The notes under the pieces are model-generated. The model did not search any database. It was given only the letters and a program-made list of their open reading frames with translations, and was not told the DNA's origin. Shown one piece after another: positions 15,373 through 24,831 of a DNA stretch of 64,000 nt. Every line of letters starts with the position of its first letter. Within the stretch, counting starts at the first letter, position 1. Origin of the DNA: Fluviirhizobium alvei (GTDB lineage Bacteria; Pseudomonadota; Alphaproteobacteria; Rhizobiales; Rhizobiaceae); assembly GCF_030551875.1 (NCBI RefSeq), contig NZ_JAUOZU010000001.1, forward strand, positions 124,001 through 188,000, read 5' to 3'. Made by a program: the position numbers and the translations under genes.

Positions 15373-16953
15373 ATGAATGACAAGCCCAAGAAACCGCAGA
15401 AACTGAAGGCCCGCCTGCCGCGCGGTTTCGTTGATCGCGAGGCTTCCGACATTCGCGCCGTCAACGAGATGACGGCAAAGATCCGCGAAGTCTATGAACG
15501 CTACGGTTTCGACCCGGTGGAAACGCCCCTGTTCGAATATACCGATGCGCTCGGCAAGTTCCTGCCCGATAGCGACCGCCCCAACGAAGGCGTCTTCTCG
15601 CTGCAGGACGATGACGAGCAGTGGATGAGCCTGCGCTACGATCTCACAGCACCGCTCGCTCGTCATGTTGCGGAAAATTTCCAGGAAATCCAGCTTCCCT
15701 ACCGCACCTATCGCGCGGGCTATGTGTTCCGCAACGAAAAGCCGGGCCCGGGCCGTTTCCGCCAGTTCATGCAGTTCGATGCCGATACGGTGGGTGCAGC
15801 CGGCGTTCAGGCCGATGCCGAAATGTGCATGATGATGGCTGACACGCTCGAAGCGCTCGGCATCAAGCGCGGCGATTACGTGATCCGCGTCAACAACCGC
15901 AAGGTTCTCGATGGCGTCATGGAAGCGATCGGGCTGGGTGGCGAAGAAAATGCCGGCCGTCGCCTGACGGTGCTGCGCGCCATCGACAAGCTCGACAAGT
16001 TCGGTCCCGAAGGCGTCAAGCTGCTGCTGGGTGCCGGCCGCAAGGATGAATCCGGCGACTTCACCAAGGGCGCGGGGCTGAACGACGAGCAAGTTGGGAG
16101 GATACTTAGCTTCGCTTCAACGGCCGCCGCTGTGTCCATCGAAGTTGATGCTGGCAAATCACTTCCCGCGAATGTCTCCGACAATGATCTTTCAGACTGG
16201 TACATTCTCGATGAAATGCAGCAATCTTTCCACGAGGCAAAGGGTGCTGTAGATGGACTCGATGAGCTAATGACGATTTGGCACCTTGTGCGTTCCGCTG
16301 GTTATGGCATCGATCGCATCAAGATCGACCCGTCCGTCGTTCGCGGTCTCGAATATTATACCGGCCCGGTCTATGAAGCTGAACTCACCTTCGACGTCAC
16401 CAACGAGAAGGGCGAGAAGGTTGTGTTCGGTTCGGTCGGTGGTGGCGGCCGTTATGACGGTCTCGTTTCGCGCTTCATGGGCCAGCCGGTGCCGGCCACC
16501 GGTTTTTCGATCGGTGTCTCGCGCCTGATGACGGCGCTCAAGAATCTCGGCAAGCTCGGTGCGGATCAGGTTGTCGCCCCGGTCGTCGTCTGCGTCATGG
16601 ACCGCGATACCGAAAGCCTCGGCCGTTACCAGAAAATGGTGCAAGAGCTGCGCCATGCCGGCATTCGCGCCGAAATGTATCAGGGCAACAAGAAGAATTT
16701 CGGTGACCAGCTGAAATATGCTGACCGCCGTGGCTCGCCGCTCGCCATCATCCAGGGCTCTTCCGAGCGCGAGGCTGGCGTGGTGCAGATCAAGGATCTC
16801 ATCGAGGGCAAGCGCCTGTCCGGCGAAATCACCGACAATGTCGCCTGGCGCGAGGCGCGCGTGGCACAGGTGACGGTGGCGGAAGCCGATCTTGTCACCA
16901 AGGTCCGTGAAATGCTGGCCGCGCAGGCGGAAGATCGGAAACAGGGTGCCTGA
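15373..16953 (+). CDS. hisS: Histidyl-tRNA synthetase
   Basis: Charges tRNA-His with histidine in the cytoplasm. The 526-residue class II synthetase shows motif 2 ([27 protein letters not shown], about residues 112-138) and the histidine-binding signature GLEYYTG. Motif 3 is [10 protein letters not shown]...FSIGVSRL. The C-terminal anticodon-binding domain begins near residue 405. Between about 16090 and 16290 the codon choice changes: AGG, ATA, CTA, GTA and TCA codons appear, unlike the G/C-ending codons on both sides. That insert region may come from recombination. Followed, after a repeat element, by hisZ and hisG. Confidence 0.95.
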   Translation: MNDKPKKPQKLKARLPRGFVDREASDIRAVNEMTAKIREVYERYGFDPVETPLFEYTDALGKFLPDSDRPNEGVFSLQDDDEQWMSLRYDLTAPLARHVAENFQEIQLPYRTYRAGYVFRNEKPGPGRFRQFMQFDADTVGAAGVQADAEMCMMMADTLEALGIKRGDYVIRVNNRKVLDGVMEAIGLGGEENAGRRLTVLRAIDKLDKFGPEGVKLLLGAGRKDESGDFTKGAGLNDEQVGRILSFASTAAAVSIEVDAGKSLPANVSDNDLSDWYILDEMQQSFHEAKGAVDGLDELMTIWHLVRSAGYGIDRIKIDPSVVRGLEYYTGPVYEAELTFDVTNEKGEKVVFGSVGGGGRYDGLVSRFMGQPVPATGFSIGVSRLMTALKNLGKLGADQVVAPVVVCVMDRDTESLGRYQKMVQELRHAGIRAEMYQGNKKNFGDQLKYADRRGSPLAIIQGSSEREAGVVQIKDLIEGKRLSGEITDNVAWREARVAQVTVAEADLVTKVREMLAAQAEDRKQGA

Positions 16954-16971
16954 TGCCGGGTTACCTGATTT

Positions 16972-17249
16972 ACCCCTCACCAACTTCGGCCATGCAATCG
17001 GCTTCGCCTCTTGCGGCCTTCGTATCCTCTCCCGCAAGGGGAGAGGTAGGCCTGCTGCAGCGTCGCGTTTCCATCAGGGCAGCAAATGTGGCACCGTACC
17101 TCTCCCCTTGCGGGAGAGGCTTCGCAGCGACCGGCGTAGCCGGGCAAAACAACGAAATTGTTTTGAGTGTAGAAGGCCGGAGCGCGGCCCGCGCGAAGGC
17201 GTGCATCCGGGTGAACGGAGTGAACCCTTGGCCGAAGTTGGTGAGGGGT
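16972..17249. repeat. 278-bp palindromic repeat element with perfect 21-bp terminal inverted repeats
   Basis: The left end ACCCCTCACCAACTTCGGCCA (16972-16992) is the exact reverse complement of the right end (17229-17249). Inside are two hairpins built on CCTCTCCC/GGGAGAGG, near 17029-17049 and 17099-17120, in opposite orientation. The element fills nearly all of the 316-bp hisS-hisZ gap. A shorter relative with the same outer ends occurs at 56195-56321. It resembles the non-autonomous, MITE-like intergenic repeats of rhizobia. Open frames across it are not genes. Confidence 0.85.
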
Positions 17250-17269
17250 GACTTGCAACGGAGCCTGTC

Positions 17270-18394
17270 ATGCCCTTAATCAACAGCCCCGCTTTTGCGG
17301 CCGATCTTCTGGCGCTGTTCGGCGAACTCAGGACCGAGCGCGTCGATATTCCGGTGATCCAGCCGGCCGAACCCTTTCTCAATATGGCGGGCGAGGACCT
17401 GCGGCGGCGGATTTTCCTCACCGAGAGCGAAACCGGCGAGAGCCTGTGCCTGCGGCCGGAATTCACCATTCCCGTCTGCCTCCGCCATATCGAAACGGCC
17501 ACCGGCACCCCGAAGCGCTATTCCTATCTGGGCGAAGTCTTCCGCCAGCGCCGCGAGGGCGCCAATGAATTCTATCAGGCCGGCATCGAGGATCTCGGTG
17601 AGCGCGATTTTGCCGGCGCCGATGCCCGTGCCGTTGCCGATGCGCTCGCCTGCGTCGAACGTATCCTGCCCGGTCGTGCCTTCACGGTCACGATCGGCGA
17701 TCAGGCCGTATTCGAGGCGGTGGTGGCAGCGCTTGGCCTGCCCGTCGGCTGGCAGCGGCGCCTGATCCAGGCCTTCGGCCAGACCGAACTGCTCGATGCG
17801 ATGATCACAAGGCTTGCGAAACCCGAAGCCGTGACCGGTCTGGCGCCAGAAGTGGAGGCACTTCTTGCTGCCGGCGATGACGAAGGTCTCACCGCCTACA
17901 TTGCTGCCGAGATGGAACGCACCGGCTATCTCACCAATGCCAGCCGTTCGCCGGCGGAAATCGTCCGCCGTCTCAAGGAAAAGCGCAATTTGGCTGGTGC
18001 CTCGCTCGATGCCGCCAAGCTCGATGCGCTCAAGGAATTCCTGTCGATCAATGTCAGCCTGCGCTATGCGCCCGGCGTGCTGGCCGATTTCGCGCGCGCT
18101 GCCAATCTGCCGCTCGAAAAGGCAATCGCCGGGTTCGATGCGCGCGTTGCGGCATTTTCCAACGCCGGCGTGCCGCTGGCCGATATCACCTGGCGGGCCG
18201 CTTTCGGTCGTCCGCTCGATTATTATACCGGCCTCGTCTTCGAAGTGACCGAACGCGGCGACCACCGGGTTCTGGCCGGCGGAGGTCGTTATGACCGTAT
18301 GCTGACCCTTCTGGGCGCCGCCGACCATATTCCTGCCGTCGGATTTGCGCTCTGGCTCGACCGGATTGCGGCGCTGAAGGGAGCAAACGGATGA
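17270..18394 (+). CDS. hisZ: ATP phosphoribosyltransferase regulatory subunit
   Basis: A 374-residue HisRS paralogue lacking the anticodon-binding domain. It pairs with short-form HisG to make the first enzyme of histidine synthesis and its feedback control. Class II features are visible: [49 protein letters not shown] and the near-terminal [10 protein letters not shown]. The stop codon overlaps the hisG start (ATGA at 18391-18394), so the two are translationally coupled, as expected for a complex. The ATG at 17270 lies 21 bases after the right end of the repeat element. Confidence 0.93.
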   Translation: MPLINSPAFAADLLALFGELRTERVDIPVIQPAEPFLNMAGEDLRRRIFLTESETGESLCLRPEFTIPVCLRHIETATGTPKRYSYLGEVFRQRREGANEFYQAGIEDLGERDFAGADARAVADALACVERILPGRAFTVTIGDQAVFEAVVAALGLPVGWQRRLIQAFGQTELLDAMITRLAKPEAVTGLAPEVEALLAAGDDEGLTAYIAAEMERTGYLTNASRSPAEIVRRLKEKRNLAGASLDAAKLDALKEFLSINVSLRYAPGVLADFARAANLPLEKAIAGFDARVAAFSNAGVPLADITWRAAFGRPLDYYTGLVFEVTERGDHRVLAGGGRYDRMLTLLGAADHIPAVGFALWLDRIAALKGANG

Positions 18395-19083
18395 TCACCA
18401 TCGCTCTTCCCTCCAAGGGCCGGATGAAGGACGACGCTTCGGCGATTTTCGAACGCGCCGGCATGAAGATTGTCGCCGTCGGCAACGACCGGTCCTATCG
18501 TGGCCGCGTCGAAGGCGTCGACGATATCGAGATCGCCTTTCTGTCTGCCTCCGAGATTGCGCGCGAAATCGGCGCCGGCTCGATCGATTTCGGCGTCACC
18601 GGGGAAGATCTCGTGCGCGAGGATCTGGCGGAAGCCGACCGCAAGGCCGAATTCTCCGTCCGTCTCGGCTTCGGCCATGCCGATGTCATTGTCGCGGTGC
18701 CGGAAATCTGGCTCGATGTCGATACGATGGCCGATCTGGGCGATGTCGCGGCGGATTTCCGCGCTCGCCACGGCCGGCGTCTGGAAATCGCCACCAAATA
18801 CTGGCGGCTGACGCAGCAGTTCTTCTCCTCCAAGCACGGCATTCAGCTCTACCGGATCGTCGAAAGCCTCGGCGCGACCGAGGGTGCGCCCGCCGCCGGC
18901 CAGGCCGATATCATCGTCGATATCACCTCGACCGGCTCAACGCTGAAGGCCAACCATCTCAAGATCCTTTCTGACGGCGTCATCTTGCGCTCGGAAGCCT
19001 GCCTTGTCCGCGCCCGCCGGGCCGAACATGAAGGCAATGGCCGGATCGCCGAAATCGTGGCCAGGGTGAAGGCTGCGGTTTGA
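18391..19083 (+). CDS. hisG: ATP phosphoribosyltransferase, short form catalytic subunit
   Basis: Joins ATP and PRPP to phosphoribosyl-ATP, committing flux to histidine. The 230-residue product is the short form, which lacks the C-terminal regulatory domain and needs HisZ. It opens [16 protein letters not shown]. It contains the PRPP-binding strand ([20 protein letters not shown]) and [10 protein letters not shown]. Overlaps hisZ by 4 bases. Confidence 0.95.
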   Translation: MITIALPSKGRMKDDASAIFERAGMKIVAVGNDRSYRGRVEGVDDIEIAFLSASEIAREIGAGSIDFGVTGEDLVREDLAEADRKAEFSVRLGFGHADVIVAVPEIWLDVDTMADLGDVAADFRARHGRRLEIATKYWRLTQQFFSSKHGIQLYRIVESLGATEGAPAAGQADIIVDITSTGSTLKANHLKILSDGVILRSEACLVRARRAEHEGNGRIAEIVARVKAAV

Positions 19084-19105
19084 GGCGGGCAGTGGGCTAT
19101 TGGCG

Positions 19106-19471
19106 ATGGGCTTCGAATTCACGTCCGAAACGGGCAAAATCCCCAAAGGTTATGGTTTCATCTTGAAGCCGACAATGGTTCGGGATGCGCTTGTCGCGGC
19201 AGGCGTAGAGATCGATTGTCATCTGATCCGCTCGCATGGATCTTTATTGTTTGACGCCTATTTCTGGCCGCCGAACCAGAATGTTCCCCATGAACGCCTT
19301 TACCTGAGAGCGGGAACTGTCAGCGTTGAGGCGTTGCCTCGATGGCGGCATCAGGCGGAAATAGAGGCCATTCCTCGATTGGTCCGCTGGATTTCTGCAA
19401 TCCTCGCGCAGGACCCGAAGTCACCAGTCCGACGCGAGGAGAAAAGCATCCAGTTGTTGCCTCTACGTTAA
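19106..19471 (+). CDS. Hypothetical protein
   Basis: A 121-residue soluble protein of unknown family (MGFEFTSETGKIPKGYGFILKPTMVRDALVAAGV...). It starts 22 bases after hisG; ATG 19106 is preferred to a TTG at 19100. The codon bias is weaker than in the his genes. Together with the ParDE pair after it, it looks like accessory DNA added downstream of hisG. No domain is recognised. Confidence 0.5.
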   Translation: MGFEFTSETGKIPKGYGFILKPTMVRDALVAAGVEIDCHLIRSHGSLLFDAYFWPPNQNVPHERLYLRAGTVSVEALPRWRHQAEIEAIPRLVRWISAILAQDPKSPVRREEKSIQLLPLR

Positions 19472-19533
19472 CCGCTGTTGATTGCGACCGCACATGGACG
19501 ATGTTAATATCGGCTACCGAGTGAGGTCTTGTG

Positions 19534-19815
19534 ATGCCTACCGTTGAAAATCTCAGTATTGCACTCACTGCCGAGCAGGCAGACCTGCTGCGGCAGGCGG
19601 TGGAATCCGGTGAATATGCGAATGCCAGCGATGTTGTGCGCGATGCTATGCATGTCTGGCAGGAGAAGCGGGAAGCAAGAGAGGCTGACGTCCAAAAGAT
19701 GGGGCAGCTCTGGGACGAAGGTATAGCCAGCGGCAAAGCCCAGCCAATGGATTTCAGTGAATTGCGTGACGAAGCGCGCAACAGGCTTCGAGAAGCGATC
19801 GCGAATGGCCGTTAA
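19534..19815 (+). CDS. parD: ParD-family antitoxin (type II)
   Basis: A 93-residue protein with an N-terminal ribbon-helix-helix domain (LSIALTAEQADLLRQAVESGEYANASDVVRDAMHVW). An acidic C-terminal tail would bind and neutralise the ParE partner. Proteins of this type also repress their own operon. The ATG at 19534 follows a GTG at 19531. Its 3' end overlaps the toxin gene by 11 bases. Confidence 0.85.
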   Translation: MPTVENLSIALTAEQADLLRQAVESGEYANASDVVRDAMHVWQEKREAREADVQKMGQLWDEGIASGKAQPMDFSELRDEARNRLREAIANGR

Positions 19816-20116
19816 GCTTTTCTGGTCACCGCAAGCGCGGGCGGATCTGATCAAGCTTTACGTCGATATCGGAATGGAGCAACCCGCGGCGGCGGAACGT
19901 TATCTTGCTCGTATTGAAGCCAGAGCGAGCCTCTTGTGTGAACACCCGCGTATGGGAATTCGTCGTACTGACATCCGGCCTGCTTTCAGGATGCTGGTCG
20001 AGTATCCCTTTGTGATTTTCTATCGGACCGTTCCCGACAGCGATGCCGGTTTGATCGAAAGGGTCGAGATCATTCGCGTGGTCAATGGAAGACAAGATCT
20101 GCCCTCATTGATCTGA
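19805..20116 (+). CDS. parE: ParE-family toxin (RelE/ParE superfamily)
   Basis: A 103-residue basic protein beginning MAVKLFWSPQARADLIKLYVDIG, with later IRPAFRMLVEYPFVIFYRTV and RVEIIRVVNGRQDL, the ParE signature. Characterised ParE toxins poison DNA gyrase; the target here is not shown. It overlaps parD by 11 bases, typical of an antitoxin-toxin operon. The longer frame from 19757 lies inside parD and is not used. Confidence 0.85.
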   Translation: MAVKLFWSPQARADLIKLYVDIGMEQPAAAERYLARIEARASLLCEHPRMGIRRTDIRPAFRMLVEYPFVIFYRTVPDSDAGLIERVEIIRVVNGRQDLPSLI

Positions 20117-20229
20117 AGCATCCTCTCCAGCCTCGCTCCACCCTTCGATGGCTAGATGCAGGCTGCAAGGAACCGTGAAATCGGACGATTCGGATTTTGA
20201 GCCGAACCGTACCAGGAGAGACCCGATCC

Positions 20230-21309
20230 ATGAAAGCAGCCCTGAAGCCGAGAATTAACCTTGAAGGCCGGACACCGCTCGAAACGGTGATCCCGATCGA
20301 AACGCCCTTCATCGTCTTTGTCGATCCGGCCAGTTCCTGCAATTTCAAATGCACCTTCTGCCCCACCGGTCATCGCGAACTGATCGCCGAGACCGGCCGC
20401 TATCAGGGCGCGATGAAATACGAGGTCTTCACCAAGACGATCGATGATCTCGCTGCCTTCGGCAAGCCGATCAAGGTGCTGCGCATGTACAAGGATGGCG
20501 AGCCTTTCCTCAACAAGCGGCTCGCAGACATGATCCGCTATGCTAAGAACAGCGGTTACGTCGATTACATCGATACCACGACCAACGGCACCTTCCTGAC
20601 ACCGGAACGGCTCGCACCAGTCATCGAAGCCGGGCTCGACAAGATCAATATCTCCGTCGATGGCATGACGCGCGAAACCTATCAGCAGTTCACCGGCTTC
20701 AATTTCGATTTCGATAAATTCGTCGCAGGCGTCAAATGGCTCTACGACAACAAGGGCGACATGGAGATCTCGATCAAGATCCCTGGCGAGCTGATTACCG
20801 AAGCGCAGCGCCAGGAATTCTTCGATACGTTCGGTGATCATTGCGATCGCATTTTCATCGAGAATTTCGCTCCCTGCTGGCCGGAATTCAATGTCGAGGA
20901 ACGGTCCGGCATCAAGATCGGCGAGGTCGGCATCTATCAGCAGGAACTGCGTCCGACCGACACCTGCCCCTATATCTTCTATGCCATGAGCGTGAATGCC
21001 GATGGCCTCGTCTCCTCCTGTTTCCTCGATTGGGGCCGCAAGCTCATCATCGGCGATGTGCGCACCACCCCGCTCAAGGAGATCTGGAATTCCGACAAGA
21101 TGAATGCGCTCCGGCTCCAGCATCTCGAAGGGCGTCGCTGCGAAAACCAGGTCTGCGGCAATTGCGGCCAGCTTACCCACTGCCTGCCGGACAATATCGA
21201 CGATCACCGCGAAATGCTGCTCGAGCGGTTCCGCGCCAAGGTCAAGCTCAATCCGTCCGTCCCGGCTCCGGGTGGCGTTCGCCGGTTGCCGCAAGTCGCC
21301 GCTGAATGA
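20230..21309 (+). CDS. Radical SAM/SPASM-domain protein
   Basis: A 359-residue radical SAM enzyme. Cys37, Cys41 and Cys44 (CNFKCTFC) bind the SAM-reducing 4Fe-4S cluster. The barrel continues with GEPFLN and TTTNGTFLTPE. The C-terminal part has further cysteines (DTCPYIFYAMSVNADGLVSSCFLDW; RRCENQVCGNCGQLTHC), as in SPASM/twitch domains that hold auxiliary clusters. SPASM enzymes modify peptides, proteins or sugars. No precursor peptide is obvious here. Its stop overlaps the start of the next glycosyltransferase gene (ATGA), so a role in glycan or glycopeptide modification is inferred. ATG 20230 has GGAGAGA upstream. Confidence 0.87.
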   Translation: MKAALKPRINLEGRTPLETVIPIETPFIVFVDPASSCNFKCTFCPTGHRELIAETGRYQGAMKYEVFTKTIDDLAAFGKPIKVLRMYKDGEPFLNKRLADMIRYAKNSGYVDYIDTTTNGTFLTPERLAPVIEAGLDKINISVDGMTRETYQQFTGFNFDFDKFVAGVKWLYDNKGDMEISIKIPGELITEAQRQEFFDTFGDHCDRIFIENFAPCWPEFNVEERSGIKIGEVGIYQQELRPTDTCPYIFYAMSVNADGLVSSCFLDWGRKLIIGDVRTTPLKEIWNSDKMNALRLQHLEGRRCENQVCGNCGQLTHCLPDNIDDHREMLLERFRAKVKLNPSVPAPGGVRRLPQVAAE

Positions 21310-22520
21310 ACATCCTGCATGTCACGGCCCATCTGGGCGGCGGTGTGGGCAAGGCCCATGCCGCGCTTGCGGCCGCCATGCCCTTACCCTACCGGCAGCA
21401 CTATCTCCTGCTCGAACAGCCGCGTGACAACCGCTATGCGGAGGCGATCGAGGCGGCGGGCCATCGAGTCGAAATCGCCCGGGAGCTCGATCAAGTCGCC
21501 GAGCGATGCGTCGACGCCGATATCGTCCAGTTCGAGTTCTGGAACCATCCGCGTCTGTTGGAATGTCTGGCGCGCACCCGGTTTCCGGAAATGCGCAGCC
21601 TGTTCTGGTCACATATCTCGGGCCTGTTTCCTCCCGTCATCGCACCGGGTCTGGTAGCGGAAGCCGATCGTTTCGTGCTGACGACGCCGGCCTCGCTGGA
21701 ACTGCCGCAATTCCGAGACCTGCCGCAGGAAAGGCGCGATCGTCTTGCCGTCATCAGCGGCGCCTTTGGTTTTGCCAAGCCGCCCCGCCCGCCGGAGGCT
21801 GCACCCGGCAATCTCTGCTATCTCGGCACCGTCGATTTCATCAAGATGCATCCCGGCATCTTTGCCGCGATCGATGCGCTTCAGCATGACGAGGCCCGCC
21901 TGAGGCTCTGGGGGGCATACGAACCCGACGGCGCAGTCGCACAGGCCGCCGCTGCCATGCGCCATCCGCACCGTGTGATGCTTGAAGGAATGACGGGCGA
22001 TCCCGCTCATGCACTTTCCTGGGCGCGTATTTTCTTCTATCCACTGCGGCCCGACCATTACGGCACCGGCGAGAATGCGCTCATCGAAGCGATGTCGCTT
22101 GGCCTTGTGCCGGTCGTGCTCGCCAATCCTGCTGAATGTGCAATCGTCCGTCAGGGCCAGACCGGCTTCATCGCATCGTCCATCGAGGAATGTTCGGCGA
22201 TCATCGATCGGCTGATCGATGATCCGCAATTGCTGCAAAGGGTGGGGCAGTCCGCCATGGATGAGATTGCGCTTTCGCATGCCCCGGTGCAGGCAGCGAA
22301 ACGGTTTGCGGCCCTCTGGGAACACCTGGCGCGCCTGCCCAAGCGGGCGCACGCCTTCACGCCGGCGATCGGTTCAAGGCCAATCGATTGGTATAGGGCA
22401 ACGCGCATCCTTCCCGGCGAAACGCTCGTCGACGAAGGTGAGGGGGATGATCGGCGCTCCAAGGGTAGCCTCGCCCATTTCCGGGCGGCCTTTCCGGATC
22501 CGGCAGAGTGGGACGATTGA
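21306..22520 (+). CDS. Glycosyltransferase, GT-B fold (GT4-like)
   Basis: A 404-residue protein. The N-terminal MNILHVTAHLGGGVGKAHAALA is the glycine-rich start of GT-B enzymes. The C-terminal half has YGTGENALIEAMSLGLVPVVL, the E-x7-E-type nucleotide-sugar-binding motif of family GT4 retaining transferases. It is translationally coupled to the radical SAM gene. It probably transfers a sugar to a cytoplasmic acceptor; donor and acceptor are unknown. The last 40 residues are polar, possibly a tail. Convergent with the GT2-like gene that follows. Confidence 0.82.
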   Translation: MNILHVTAHLGGGVGKAHAALAAAMPLPYRQHYLLLEQPRDNRYAEAIEAAGHRVEIARELDQVAERCVDADIVQFEFWNHPRLLECLARTRFPEMRSLFWSHISGLFPPVIAPGLVAEADRFVLTTPASLELPQFRDLPQERRDRLAVISGAFGFAKPPRPPEAAPGNLCYLGTVDFIKMHPGIFAAIDALQHDEARLRLWGAYEPDGAVAQAAAAMRHPHRVMLEGMTGDPAHALSWARIFFYPLRPDHYGTGENALIEAMSLGLVPVVLANPAECAIVRQGQTGFIASSIEECSAIIDRLIDDPQLLQRVGQSAMDEIALSHAPVQAAKRFAALWEHLARLPKRAHAFTPAIGSRPIDWYRATRILPGETLVDEGEGDDRRSKGSLAHFRAAFPDPAEWDD

Positions 22521-22525
22521 TCCGC

Positions 22526-23656
22526 TCAGGCTGCTGCCGCCGGTGTCTCGGCCGGCTTGCCGCAGACGATGCCGATCGGAACCAGAAAATTGCGGATCAC
22601 ATCGTAGAATTCCTGGGCATCTCGGGCACCGGCAATGTGCCGGTCGACGAACAGGAGATTGCCATTCAGTCCCCGTCTTGTATCCGGTACGCGTTCGCCG
22701 ACGAACTGCGGACGGAAGAGCGCGGCATGCTGGCCACCCTCCCATTGGCGGATCGCCGCGTAATAGGCGTTGCATCGGTCGTTGAACCGCTGGGGATCGC
22801 TTTCTGTCATGCAGTCATAGACGCAGGCACGCACGAAATTCTCCTGCGAACCGCTCCAGAGCGCGCCCATTTCAGCAAAGACCGAGAACTGAATTTCGGC
22901 CAAGGCCGCCGTGATCCCGATGCCGCCATGGAAGGGAAAATCTCCGCGCGTCATGTAGGTCGGAGGCACGCGATAGGTCTTGCCATCGATTGTTGAAAGC
23001 GGGCGCGAGCAGAAAACCAGTTTCTCGCTCATCAGCACGGTCCGTGCCGCCCATTCCCATTGCGGCAGGTCGTGCTGGCGGCCGGATTCGCGGATCGATC
23101 TGTCAACGCTCAGGCAGAATTCGCGCCGCAGCAGGCCGTGGTAGAGACCGAACGGCATCTTGGGCAGATTGCCGGCGCCTTCCCAGAGATAGAAGGCCTT
23201 GAGCATCTCGGTCTTGTCGAGTTCCGCGAGATCGAATTTGGTCGGTATGGCGACCGAGGAAGACCGTCCGGGTTCCGCATCGGCGCTGATTGCCAGCGCA
23301 TTCCAGGCGATGGCGTCAACCAGTCCAAGCTTGCCGGATACGAAATCGGCAATGGCCAACAATTGCGTGTCGATCATGTCTGCCGGTCGGATGAGGGTGA
23401 GCCAGTCACCGCGACTTGCCTCGATCGCAAAGGACCAGAGCGCCAGCTCGGTCTTCAGAGTGGCGGGCGACGTAACGATACGGATGCGGCTATCGATGAC
23501 GCCAAGTGCCGCGAGATCAAGGCGCTCAGCCGTTTCCGCTTCAGCGGCGACCAGGATCTCGATGTCAGGTGCAGGCCGTTCGGCCAGAAGGGAAAGAAGC
23601 GTTTTTGGCGGCTCGTCTCGAACGGTTACCGGCACCAGAATGGAAAGCTTCGCCAT
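22526..23656 (-). CDS. GT2-like glycosyltransferase paralogue lacking the DxD motif
   Basis: A 376-residue protein with a GT-A start (MAKLSILVPVTVRDEPPKTLLSLL). Where GT2 enzymes have an Asp-rich metal motif it reads GDWLTLIRPADMID; the two paralogues at 45.8 and 47.1 kb have FIGDDDFMD and VIGDDDFLD. All three share a C-terminal region with a RPLS segment and QENF...IRQWEGG...FRPQF-type motifs. The ATG at 23656 is favoured, with GGAG upstream. Activity may be lost or altered, or the protein may bind sugars. It lies alone on the minus strand, convergent with the GT4-like gene. Confidence 0.75.
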   Translation of the reverse strand: MAKLSILVPVTVRDEPPKTLLSLLAERPAPDIEILVAAEAETAERLDLAALGVIDSRIRIVTSPATLKTELALWSFAIEASRGDWLTLIRPADMIDTQLLAIADFVSGKLGLVDAIAWNALAISADAEPGRSSSVAIPTKFDLAELDKTEMLKAFYLWEGAGNLPKMPFGLYHGLLRREFCLSVDRSIRESGRQHDLPQWEWAARTVLMSEKLVFCSRPLSTIDGKTYRVPPTYMTRGDFPFHGGIGITAALAEIQFSVFAEMGALWSGSQENFVRACVYDCMTESDPQRFNDRCNAYYAAIRQWEGGQHAALFRPQFVGERVPDTRRGLNGNLLFVDRHIAGARDAQEFYDVIRNFLVPIGIVCGKPAETPAAAA

Positions 23657-23817
23657 CGTCGTCTCCGCCTCAAGAAAGGACCGGCAGGCACACGGTATCG
23701 GAGCATGCCGGGAAGGCGGTCCCTCCATGCTCGTTCAGCCGGGGCGGGGTAGTTTGCCTCGCCGCATGCGCTGCCTGAACCGGTGTATAGGGACGCGAAC
23801 TTACGCGAGGCTTTGCT

Positions 23818-24813
23818 TTATTTCAGATCACTTGAAAAACAGAGGCTGGCATCGATCGGGCTGAGGGGCGAAACGCCCGAAAGAAGCGCACGCGCTTCTT
23901 CCACGTCGCGCCCCATCTGTTCGACAAGCGCATCGAGCCCGTTGAACTTCAGTTCCTCGCGCAGAAAACCGAAGAAGGAAACCGAACAGACCTCGCCGTA
24001 AAGATCGCCCGAAAAATCGAACAGCATCGTTTCAAGCAGGGGAGCGCCCGCATCCGTCACCGTGGGCCGGTGGCCGAAGCTTGCCACGGCATCATAAAGC
24101 GTTCCGTCTGCCCGGCGGAAGCGCACGGCATAGATGCCCGGCTTGAGCCTTGCTTCTGCCGGCAAAGCCATGTTCGCGGTCGGAAAGCCGAGTGTGCGGC
24201 CAAGCTTCTTGCCGTGGATGACCTCGGCTTCGACCGTATACCGATAGCCGAGAAGCCCTGCCGCTTCGCTGACATCGCCTTCGGCGAGAAGGTCGCGGAT
24301 GCGCGAGGAGGAAATCACGGCTGCATTTTCATCGCGGAAAGCATCGACCAGGCTCACACCGAAGCCGTTGGCGGCCCCCGATGCGAGCAGAAAGGCCGGT
24401 CCGCCTTCGCGGCCCTTGCCGAAGTGGAAATCAAAGCCTGTGACCACTTCGCGCGCACCGAGCCAGTCGATCAGCACTGAATGGACGAATTCATCGGCTG
24501 AGCGGCTCGAGAATTCCCGATCGAACGGATATTCGATCACGGCATTGAACCCAAGCGCCTCGAGCAGTTGCGCCTTCAGCTTCGCCGGTGTCAGGCGAAA
24601 GACCGGCCTGTCCGGCGCAAAGACCGTGCGCGGATGCGGCTCGAACGTCAGCACAAGCGATGGCAGGCCCTGCGACCGGGCGATCTCCAGCGCGCGGCCA
24701 AGAACTGCCTGATGGCCACGGTGAACGCCGTCGAAGTTGCCGATGGCAATCACGCCGCCCTTCAGCTTGGCTGGAAGTTCGCCCTTGCTCTCATTGCGGT
24801 GAAATACGGTCAC
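23818..24813 (-). CDS. ribF: Bifunctional riboflavin kinase/FMN adenylyltransferase
   Basis: Makes FMN and then FAD from riboflavin. The 331-residue product has the N-terminal adenylyltransferase domain (GGVIAIGNFDGVHRGHQAVL; SSSRIRDLLAEGDV). The C-terminal kinase domain contains GRTLGFPTANM, PGIYAVRF and YGEVCSV. The gene starts at ATG 24813, 18 bases beyond the HAD gene stop, so the two are probably co-transcribed. Confidence 0.95.
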   Translation of the reverse strand: MTVFHRNESKGELPAKLKGGVIAIGNFDGVHRGHQAVLGRALEIARSQGLPSLVLTFEPHPRTVFAPDRPVFRLTPAKLKAQLLEALGFNAVIEYPFDREFSSRSADEFVHSVLIDWLGAREVVTGFDFHFGKGREGGPAFLLASGAANGFGVSLVDAFRDENAAVISSSRIRDLLAEGDVSEAAGLLGYRYTVEAEVIHGKKLGRTLGFPTANMALPAEARLKPGIYAVRFRRADGTLYDAVASFGHRPTVTDAGAPLLETMLFDFSGDLYGEVCSVSFFGFLREELKFNGLDALVEQMGRDVEEARALLSGVSPLSPIDASLCFSSDLK

Positions 24814-24831
24814 GGAAGGGCTCCTTTCCGG

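Noticed and set aside
16953-17279. Open frames across the hisS-hisZ gap
   Set aside because: They are products of the palindromic repeat element; similar spurious frames arise on both strands.
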